From contig NMRA01000730.1 of assembly GCA_002633005.1 (NCBI GenBank), forward strand, positions 1 to 64,000: DNA of 64,000 nucleotides, given 5' to 3'. Shown in pieces: positions 51,101-64,000 of this stretch. Numbering within the stretch: position 1 is the stretch's first letter; the number at the start of each line of letters is the position of its first letter. The position numbers were made by a program, and so were the translations under genes. A model generated the notes under the pieces. That model saw only the letters and a program-made list of their open reading frames with translations, ran no database searches and was not told where the DNA came from. Origin of the DNA: Phoronis australis. Taxonomy: Eukaryota; Phoronida; Phoronidae.

Positions 51101-54100
51101 GACCTATCCAGTGACAGATTGGTATTATAAAATCAAAACTAAAACTCTCCAGAAATTCTGCTTTCAGAAAATATATAGTTTTGGAGAGTTCGTTTTGTAG
51201 ATATTTAGCTTTAAGTGTACAGACAGGTCCCACAAACCTAATGCTATGGTAATAGAATGAATTATTAAGATCACTGAATATCTAACACACTATATTCTGC
51301 ACGTCATAATTTGGATATAAAAACCACGCGACACAGAAAATCCTGAACGAAACAGGGAATTGTTCAAGGCAATGTCAGATTCTCGTTTCATGAACTGCGC
51401 AGTAATTAAGGCGTTACCATTCCATGAGTTGCTCACTCACCTGCTGTACAATTAAATCTATCACAGACAACAGCACGCTGTCATTGGTTTGATAAGCAGC
51501 TAGCGTCTCCCTTAGCGACGACGCGAGATAGTCGAGAGAGCTGGGACTGGATGACAGCTGGCTCAGAGTGTACTGAACTTGTTCCACAATGAACACGCAG
51601 TCTTCTTCGAATCCCTGAAATTGTACCGCCCACAATTATCAGATCGATTACTGCCACCAAACTGGTCTCATCTCGCACCACATGTTCGGATCTTTTTTGA
51701 AAAACGATGCGAGGGGCAGTATTTTTCGTAGCTCAATTTTTCAAAAAATAAGATCAACCTGAGACAAGGAAAAATTATGCAGGTTTCTTTTACTCATCCC
51801 TTGACAACTCACATTTCAAACCTTTCTTACTCTTTCCTTCATGCCTATGTACAATTTTGAAAAAACACAAGAGTCTGCATTAAACAGATGTGAGTGGACA
51901 GACTGGATCAAAGGTCTTAAAGATGAGTTAGGCACATATCTGAGCCAACTATGGTTTGTTTTGGCATTAGCCACATCAGAAGGGATTTCGGGGGTTATGA
52001 CGAATTGACAGCTCCCTGTTACGCAACAAGAAGTTGAAAAAAGACACAACAATCAGGACGTACATACTAAAAAATAGGTAAGTTTAAATTCTGGCAGGTC
52101 AAGTTCATTCTTAATTAATCGTATTACTACAATATACGCACACTTAAATTCGAAGTGTCGCTGGCTTCCCCATCTCCTGCGGCTATGTTTTTACGTGGAA
52201 CAAATTCTTGAGCATCTGCTGACAGTGGTTTAGGGATAAATTCAGGAGCATCTGCAGACAGAGATGTATTTTGTTTTGTGTTTTGTGGGACAAAGACATC
52301 AGCGTTTATGTTTAGAGAACTCGTCACAGATTTTGACGATTCTTGTGTTGGATCTGAGTTTTCGGTACCACATGGTGAATCATCGTAATCTCGGTGAGTT
52401 AGCTGTCTACTGGGACTGTCTGCTGGTGAGCTGTGACTGGACTGTTCAGCGTCTGAAAGCAAACACAAAGTACACATCAGAAAGACATGAATATTAATTA
52501 AGGATATCAGTAATCTCAATAATAAGTGGATTTAGTCAAATATTTACAAAACCATTGATGGAAATTAAATCCAAAAATATAGAATTTTGAACATAATACC
52601 AATTGAAACTGCCCATTTTTACCTCAAATCTAGCCTTTACAAAACAGAAAAACAAAAAATAAATATAAAAATAACATGTTTATTGATAAAATGTCATTTG
52701 ACGAGGATAAGAGGAAGGACTTTTGCACACCTTTCAGACACAAGCTCACCCTGTGTTATATATGGTGAAAGAGTTTAAGAGTTAAACGGCTCATAAACAA
52801 TGAAAATGTGGCTATAGATGAATACACAAACATATATAAAACAAACCAGTATGGGAATTCTTATCTAATACATAACATAGTGCAATAACACTATCAAAAA
52901 ATATCTAAACTGACAATGTAACAAAAAATAAAAATTCAAATGACAGTCGAGTTCTGTTTATCTCTAGGATAATACCTCTAAGGACATTCATACATACCAC
53001 TCCATTTATCCGCATTTGTGTCTGAAGTATCTGTTAGAATTGTGCGAATATGAGGTTTTGAGTATAAAATAGTTAAAAATAGGAGGATTTTGTGTCACTA
53101 CTTTGTTGTGTGATAAATGAGCAAAAGTGTGAGTGTATTAATGGTTGCAAATTAATTTGCGATTAAACTTGGGTTTTTAAAAAAATCTATAATTCTCAAA
53201 ATTGCATGCACTGAGCTTTGATGGATTTACTCAAAAGTGCTTACACTGGTTCCCAGAAAGCTCTATCACAGGTGCATTAGTAGAACACACGGGTAAAGTC
53301 TGCATCTCCTCAACTCAATAAGGACAGCGAAAAGTTTGGAAGGGTGAAAGGTGTATAATAAATTTCTTTTATTAGTTTTTCATTGTAACAATTACTTAAG
53401 GGCCCAAACTTAGCATGTGTTAGTGCAAAAGTTTGCATAATAGAGTTTTTAACCTAAGCCTTATTATAAGTGTCATAATTAATTACAAGAAAGTCGTTAC
53501 TGCCCATGGTAAGGGGACCACATTATTTCATATACGTGAAATTCATTAAAGCGCAAAAACCTCCTACCCAGGTGCAAACACAAAGTTAAGAACAGTTGAA
53601 ACAATATTCTAGACCAAACCATGGGGGTAAAATTAACATATAAGCAGCATATCTGTTTACTAGTAGGTCAGTGACTTTGTCCAGTTCAGGCACTTTCCAA
53701 ACCAGTATCTTTTAATATTAGTTTAAATTGGCAACCTCAGATCTTAGTCAGGTAGTCAAAGGTGACTTTGACGATGACTATATGTGTATTGTCAATGCCA
53801 TTGACATAATTGTCCAAATCTCATGTTAAAAATGTGAAACAGCGCTCATGGGATGTTTGACATAACAGTTGGCTGCAAACAGTAATTTTATAGATATCAG
53901 GTCCTCAGTAGCTCAGTCGCCAATGGTAAGAGCACTAGACTCGCAACCTGTGGTTCGATTCCCAATTGGGGTTCGCGATTTTTAATGCTTATTTGATATA
54001 TTTCACTATTGCCAAGCTCAGCATCTATGTATTCATTGGTATATCAGTATAAGAATACTGTATTTTTGGAATCAACATATGGGTAGGATTAGGAAAATAT

Positions 54101-55233
54101 TAATATCAAGTGGCTATACTTTTGGAACCAAGTTGTACACAATAACCTAGATTTGTTCAAAGAGCAGTAATTGCCGAGATCACCCAACCCAGGGACCAAC
54201 CTCAGTCACTGAGTCAGTGAACCCGATACAGTTACGAGACCTGAGTACAACCAGCAAGACTGCTAACTGTAGTAAGAGCCAAGATTACCCGACCCGGGAA
54301 TCGAACCAGCGACCCCCATAAAACCGGCAAGTGTGCTAACCATTCAGCTAATAGGCAATTGCCCGTTAGCGAGTGGCTAACAGAGGCTCATATATGATTC
54401 ACCAGAAGCACGTCTACAACATTCCCCCCTTTCCTACGGAACGGGCACGCCACCAGGAAGGTGAACACCAGGATGTCTCCCATACGTAGGTCATCAATGT
54501 CTCTTGGTACTTTTACCAACACAACACACAGGTGAACACAACGTAGTCTCTCATACACAGGTCCTCGACTCCTGCAACCTTCCATGCGCACTGTCCGCGG
54601 GTACTAGTTGGCAGTACTTCATCCGTTTGCCGACTACGCCACTTGTAGTAATAGCCGAGATTACCCAACCCGGGGATCGAACGAGGGACCCCCATAAAAC
54701 CAGCAAGCGTTCTAACCATTCAGCTAATAGGCAATTGCCCGTTAGCGAGTGGCTAACACAGGCTCATATATATGATTCAGCGGAAGCTCGTCTACAACAT
54801 AACCATTCGGCAAATAGGCAATTGCTCATTGGAGAGTGGCTGATAGAAGCTAGTATGATTTACCACAGTCACGTCTACAACAACAGTTTGCTTACACTAA
54901 CCAGGCAGTAATGAGATGAATACAAACCCGCCTCCCGTTCAGTAACGCTAGGACCTCGCTAAAAAGCAAGACTTCGCGAGATTATGTGAGATACTGCATT
55001 TTAAATGAGAGCACGTGACTTTGACTAGGTTTTAGCTAGGTCCTAGCGTAGGTCCTATCGTCTACTGAACGCACGCCTGAACTTCGACTCAACACAGATT
55101 CATAGGAAAGAGACGAACCTAACTTGGCGACAGTTTCAGGATGAGGTGGTCTAGGTTTCATCATTCCTCGCCCTCGGCCTCTACCACGACCAGCGCTAGG
55201 CGTGGTATCGCCAGGAGAATCTGTGCTTGACAT
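39171..55233 (-). CDS. PAIP1: poly(A)-binding protein-interacting protein 1, ten exons
   Basis: Exons (minus): 55233-about 55071, 52452-52142, 51614-51441, 49132-49014, 46815-46707, 45626-45498, 43745-43639, 43573-43465, 42342-42206 and 39261-39171. Phases agree throughout and give about 482 residues (human 479). Exon 1 encodes a Gly-Arg-rich N-terminus. Exon 2 encodes PAM2 motifs that bind the MLLE domain of poly(A)-binding protein. Exons 3-8 encode an MIF4G-like helical repeat, with RYSAARLCSHL, the FTQFIGEIYLSLL helix and SAIEDDL as in vertebrate PAIP1. Exon 9 starts TEPVFYNDKG, matching NEPTFYTSDG. Exon 10 is the acidic C-terminal PAM1-like helix, EIAEAFEQFMIESEQ. PAIP1 links PABP to eIF4A/eIF3 and stimulates translation. 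Oddities: three PAM2-like motifs instead of one, a MITE at the exon 1 donor, and an assembly gap in intron 9. The exon 8 donor (GTGGTT) is weak and the exon is divergent, so that exon is less certain. Confidence 0.9.
39491..39600. mobile_element. palindromic MITE, copy 3 (inverted, shortened)
   Basis: About 110 bases in PAIP1 intron 9 with ends ATGCTAGGACCTCGCTAAAA and AATGAGGTCCTAGCAGTGCT. The interior CAAAATCACGTGTTCTCATT is the complement of the interior of copies 1 and 2, so it sits in the opposite orientation with a shortened interior. Confidence 0.7.
39605..39695 (-). repeat. tRNA-like SINE fragment
   Basis: On the minus strand, TTAGCTCTACTTGGAAAGCG (box A-like) and ATGGGTTTGAATCCC (box B-like) occur at tRNA-like spacing. 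The stems pair poorly. It sits directly beside MITE copy 3. Confidence 0.4.
39720..39990. repeat. dispersed repeat, copy 1 (pair with 49570-49865)
   Basis: Shares an ordered series of blocks with 49570-49865: TATCTCAGAAATGGC, the block around CACTGTTCTCTAAAA, GTTCCACTTTTGCATGA and TTTGAGATTTCATCCTGAAC. The two are diverged but collinear. Both lie in PAIP1 introns in the same orientation, and there is no coding capacity. Confidence 0.6.
40496..41223. other. assembly gap (728 N)
   Basis: A run of N inside PAIP1 intron 9. It falls inside a repetitive element (about 40295-41740), which probably explains the failure to assemble. Open frames computed across it are meaningless. Confidence 0.95.
41597..41690. 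repeat. GGAC tetranucleotide microsatellite
   Basis: Array of GGAC with interspersed GGCC and GCC units and high local G+C, between the direct repeats and the terminal palindrome of the surrounding element. Confidence 0.85.
44662..45064. mobile_element. foldback element, copy C
   Basis: The best-preserved member (403 bases) with inverted ends GGGCCTGGTCTCCAATCTTT and the complement of AAAGATTAGAGACCGGGCCC. Both arms carry ACTCGAAATGGAACTCGAAA-type blocks and a palindromic centre, GAACTCGAAATTTCGAGTTT. It lies in PAIP1 intron 6 and has no coding capacity. A GTGGCTCAGTGGTAAGAGCT tRNA-like box A (minus strand, about 45067-45086) abuts its right end. Confidence 0.75.
45935..46385. repeat. 42-base minisatellite
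   Basis: About ten imperfect tandem units of TCATCAAGTCTGGTATCACA followed by TCTTTCTGACATCTTGATATTA. Because 42 is a multiple of three, one minus-strand frame stays open as a 14-residue repeat. This is a by-product of the array rather than a gene. It lies in PAIP1 intron 5. Confidence 0.9.
47175..47348. repeat. two exact 87-base tandem copies
   Basis: Unit 47175-47261 is repeated at 47262-47348, starting GTTCACCATTCATTCTCGGT, with no difference that I can see. It lies in PAIP1 intron 4. The copies are either recent or an assembly artefact. Confidence 0.85.
47698..48264. repeat. 283-base direct duplication around a single N
   Basis: Sequence 47698-47979 recurs at 47981-48264 with a few changes (for example CCGACTGTTG against CCAGGACTGTTC). 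The join is a lone N at 47980. It lies in PAIP1 intron 4. It may be a haplotype or contig-overlap artefact rather than a real tandem duplication. Confidence 0.85.
49570..49865. repeat. dispersed repeat, copy 2
   Basis: Collinear with 39720-39990: GTATCTCAGAAATGGCCAAT, the block around CACTGCTCTAAAAAATGCTA, CGTTCCACTTATGCATGAAG and TTAGATTTCATCTTGAACTT. It lies in PAIP1 intron 3. Confidence 0.6.
50545..50985. repeat. three diverged tandem units of about 150 bases
   Basis: Units begin at 50545 and 50701 (both GATGAAATT...ACAGAGGTA) and at about 50846. Each carries CCAGTCRATTTT, GGATTTGGCTA-like and GGCACCCC...GTTGGCCATTTTAG-like blocks. They differ by many substitutions, so the array is old. 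It lies in PAIP1 intron 3 and nothing in it looks coding. Confidence 0.7.
53901..53974 (+). repeat. tRNA-like sequence, probably SINE head
   Basis: TAGCTCAGTCGCCAATGGTA plus AGAGC (box A) and TGGTTCGATTCCC (box B) at tRNA spacing. Acceptor and T stems do not pair cleanly, so a working tRNA is unlikely. It lies in PAIP1 intron 1. Confidence 0.45.
54160..54890 (-). repeat. cluster of tRNA-derived SINE copies
   Basis: Minus-strand units with box A TTAGCTGAATGGTTAGCA and box B GGTTCGATTCCCGGG, followed by a shared body (CGTGCTTCTGGTGAATCATA and similar). Two fuller copies are at about 54278-54415 and 54641-54800, a 3' fragment at 54801-54882 and a degraded start at 54160-54278. They are tandem or nested insertions in PAIP1 intron 1. 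Confidence 0.65.
54930..55075. mobile_element. palindromic MITE, copy 2, at the PAIP1 exon 1 donor
   Basis: A 146-base element with ends GTTCAGTAACGCTAGGACCT and the near-complement TCCTATCGTCTACTGAAC. It is highly similar to copy 1, including the CCTCCC and GCACG edges. Its right edge coincides with the end of PAIP1 exon 1, so the splice donor lies in or against the element. Confidence 0.8.
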
Positions 55234-56512
55234 TCGCAAGATATCGGGGAATTATTTTCCAGACACAATTGACTTACAAGGATTGCTTATGAGATGTTGT
55301 TCTGAGACGGCCGGAAATACCCACAATTCTAACTAACAGCCCAACTTCCCGTTTTCAACATTTTTTTTACTTGACGAGTTTATTACTTAACTGTGTTCAC
55401 AAAGGATTAGGAAATATATTTTCGTGTTCAAAAAGGAAAATTGTATGTTCGAAGGATTTTTAAGAGAATAAAGTAGCAGTAAGAGTGTCTTTTTCAAAAG
55501 TCCTGTTTGGTGAATCACATTTTAGTACAAATTGTTGCCGCAAGGGATTTGGTGTGTGGGACCTCTGCTTAGTTGCGACCCTGAGTCTCAAATGATAACG
55601 CACCCATAGATCTATTTTAATTCCAAGAAATAAAAGTATTTTATCTTATGGGTGTAATTGTAAAAAGTGATCGCAATGCTGCAACTTGTGCAGTAACAAA
55701 CGTGCAACATTGTGACACCGTCAGTGGCAGCCGCCACCTTGGCTCTACATAAATAGTAATTGACAATAATGAAAAATATAGTGGAACAGAAATCTAAAGT
55801 AATTTTGTCCACTTAAAATATAAAATGAGTACAAGTTTTATGTATACAATTGTTTAATGTAATGGACTATATAAAAAAATAAATTAAATTTAATGTTTTT
55901 TTATTAATGCTTAGTGTCAAATGGTCATTATTATAATTCTCCTATGCGCGGGAAAATGCGCAGGACATTGTTTTGACTGAAAGAAGAGATAACGTGCAAC
56001 CCGTTGAGTTTGTGGTGAAACCTCCACACAGATTTATCTATAAAAAGGTGAGTTACTTTGTGATACAGGAGTAGTACCTACGAGTAAAGTCATCATATCT
56101 TCGAAACAAACTTGTTTCATTTCACACACAGTGCGTCGTTTACAGCTGTTTGTTTACAGTACACGACTGAAATTGAAAAGCTCGAGTCGTTCAGTCAACT
56201 CGGACTCGGTGTCAGTGGAAGCTCCTCTCATCCGACTTCCGCCGTTACCCCCTGGTTACCTTCTTACTTACGCTGCTTCGTTGCGGAATTACGTCTTGGC
56301 TTGATTTTGAACCTTCACACTGTGTTATTAGCACTGTAGTGAAGAACGCGATTGTGACCTGTCGTTCCATGTGACTCTTTGCACTAGTGTAATACTATTA
56401 CACTGTAATAGTATTACTTTTACTATCAGTGTGGCTCTGGTAGGATTGGGTTGGGATTTAATTGAGAATTCTTCTGATTACTGTATCACAAGACTAAGGA
56501 TATCTTCCGAAG
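55234..56512. promoter_or_regulatory. shared spacer between divergent PAIP1 and ELOF1
   Basis: About 1.3 kb between the PAIP1 ATG (minus) and the candidate first ATG of the ELOF1 transcript (plus). It is presumed to hold both promoters. It is AT-rich at 55.4-55.9 kb and richer in G+C at 56.1-56.3 kb. It contains a perfect hairpin, GTAATACTATTAC...GTAATAGTATTAC, at about 56389-56417. No other gene is seen. Confidence 0.5.
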
Positions 56513-62074
<5,562 letters not shown>

Positions 62075-64000
62075 CAAGACGCCTGAACACCAATCGTGGT
62101 GTCATCATACATTGACCAGTTCATGATAAGTTATTTTTACTCGCATCAGCCATTATATTTTCAATTTTGTTGTGAGTTCAGCCTCCTTTGTCTCGGCAGT
62201 TTCTTTAATTCACAAATGTAATGCAGTACTTTTTGTGACAGAGAGGCCGTGTTGTGAAAATTGTAGTTTTTCTGACAAGTATTTTTGAAATGTGAAAATG
62301 TCCACATTGAAAACATTCTATGTTAATTAATGATTGTAGTCAATGTTTGCTATTTGTTGAAATCCTTAACAACTTGCTGACTGAATTGAAATGTGTATTT
62401 TTTCTGTTGTCTTGATCATTGTCATGATCCGTTGAATTCTTTTACAACTTACTGACTGAATACATATAATTTTGTGTTGTATCTTGACTTGGACATATGA
62501 TTTTCATACTTGTCATTGAATGACCTATTGTTGGCAGGGTTCTTACGAAGATGGTTTTTAATCAAACACTTTCCATGTTCATGATGGTGTAAGAGGTGAT
62601 GGGTTTAAAGAAAAACGGCTTTAAGGACCACGATATGTAGTGGACAGTTTCATACATAAAATTTGATAAATGTTAATTGCTCATTATGTTTTGAAAATTT
62701 ATTTAAGTTGTAAGCCTTGCACCTATGCAGCAACACAGGTATAGCACATTTTTAATGTTATGTAATGTTACTGTAAGACATTTGTATATCTGTACTAGAA
62801 CACTATATCTGATATACTGCAGTGACTTATAAGTTTGGAATTGTTGAGCGCAGTATACTCTGTGTTGAATGACTGCTATTTGCAAAGTCAAATCAATATA
62901 CTTATTTGGAGTACGTTTTATCGTTTACTTTAGAGTTGACAATGGTCTTCAAATTTGCCATACGAAACACGTACATGGCTCTTGGTTCAAATAACAATTA
63001 AGTAATATGTATTATCTGTCTGGGTCGTACATGTAGTATAATTGTACTTCATTCTATTATGCAATGTAAACATTGAAGTTTCCCCAGTCAGAGTTGCTGG
63101 TAAGACACCACCCCACCCCCAAATATCCCTGCATATCTAAAGTGCTGACAACAGAAGCTGACCCCTCCTGGTTTATTGTGAAAAAGAAACATGTTATTCA
63201 TCTCTGGATAAAACTTGGCACCGAACCCTGTTTAGCGCACAATATGGCAGAAAAGTGAATTTTTATTTTTGTAAAATTTCTGAAGAAAAATTAAGATTTA
63301 AGAAAATTTTAGTCTGTTGGCTTGGTTTGTACTGTCTACTCGGTAAGTTTCCATTACATTGAATTTAGTACACCGCACTCCCAGTTTTAAGGGCCCCCTA
63401 TGGACACGAACAAAGAAAGTGATGCTGGCGTGCCATTTTTGTTTTCTGCCAACATTTATCCTTAGAAAAATCTGGTTGGGCCTCCTCACTCAAGGCATGT
63501 TAGATTTGCCACGTATGCAAGGTTACAACGTAAAAGTTTGAACCACATGTCAGTATGAGTAAGACGTTCTTCACAAAAACAAATTCCGATTTAAACCAGT
63601 TGCTGTTATGAAATTGGTTTTTAAATTTTCCCTGGCCAAGTTTGAGGTGATTTCAGAGCTTCACAAGAACTGACAGTTTGTTATTCCTCAAGACCAGGCT
63701 CTACAAGTTGGCTTGTTATTGCGTGTTATTCAATGCACAAAACATGGTCTCAATGAGTAACAAACTGTCTATTATTAAATAACCCAGAAATAACTGCCCA
63801 TCTGATAATGAACAAGTAGAGACCAATTTTATAGGAGCATGTGGTCTACACCAAAAGTTTCCCTTCCTCGGATTGACCACTCATGAGCAAATCGTATGTA
63901 CAAATACAACTTAGCAATGCAGTGTTCGCCCTACTCTTCCAAAAAGTGGGGTTCAATGGACCCACCAGTATTTTTGGGGTCCATGAAACTTAGTCCCGAA
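62075..64000. other. ELOF1 3' region and downstream spacer
   Basis: The first part is presumably the 3' UTR. No canonical AATAAA is obvious in it, so its end is not defined. At about 63671-63769 there is an inverted repeat (GACAGTTTGTTATTCCTCAA and the complement of GAGTAACAAACTGTC). No further gene is supported. Confidence 0.4.

Noticed and set aside
53901-53974. Functional tRNA gene
   Set aside because: Boxes A and B are present but the acceptor and T stems pair poorly. A tRNA-derived SINE is the better reading.

Overview
The window is invertebrate animal genomic DNA. It is AT-rich, its genes are split by GT-AG introns, and its introns and intergenic spacers are full of mobile-element debris: foldback elements, MITEs, tRNA-like SINEs, a LINE remnant and Penelope-like pieces. 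Two assembly gaps (728 N near 40.5 kb and NN near 26.7 kb) plus single Ns mark a draft assembly. PAIP1 and ELOF1 are clearly metazoan, and a tandem ubiquitin-like/Death-domain protein would suit a marine invertebrate such as a hemichordate or lancelet. The exact lineage is a guess.

Layout. (1) 1-16.3 kb holds few genes. A probable minus-strand gene start with an LRR-like N-terminus lies at 3967-2902, with a foldback element at 4.9-5.3 kb and a TTAA-flanked MITE at 14.8-15.1 kb. (2) 16.7-21.2 kb (minus) is a two-exon gene for a 388-residue unrecognised protein with a PP1-docking RVSF motif. (3) 24.3-34.5 kb (plus) is a five-exon gene, all introns phase 1, for a protein of about 1020 residues with an apparent series of ubiquitin-like folds, a disordered linker and a C-terminal Death domain. 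Two kappaB-like sites and a GTCACGTGAC palindrome lie about 1.5 kb upstream. Its introns hold a THAP-like fragment, a foldback element, a Penelope-like inverted repeat and a LINE reverse transcriptase remnant. (4) 39.2-55.2 kb (minus) is a ten-exon PAIP1 orthologue of about 482 residues with three consecutive PAM2-like motifs. (5) 56.5-62.1 kb (plus) is ELOF1 in three coding exons giving the standard 83 residues, head-to-head with PAIP1.

PAIP1 (translation through poly(A)-binding protein) and ELOF1 (transcription elongation) share a spacer of about 1.3 kb and could share a bidirectional promoter. The Death-domain gene is the most novel locus and reads as an apoptosis or innate-immunity adaptor. 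All exon models come from splice consensus, phase and protein similarity read by eye. No transcript evidence was available.
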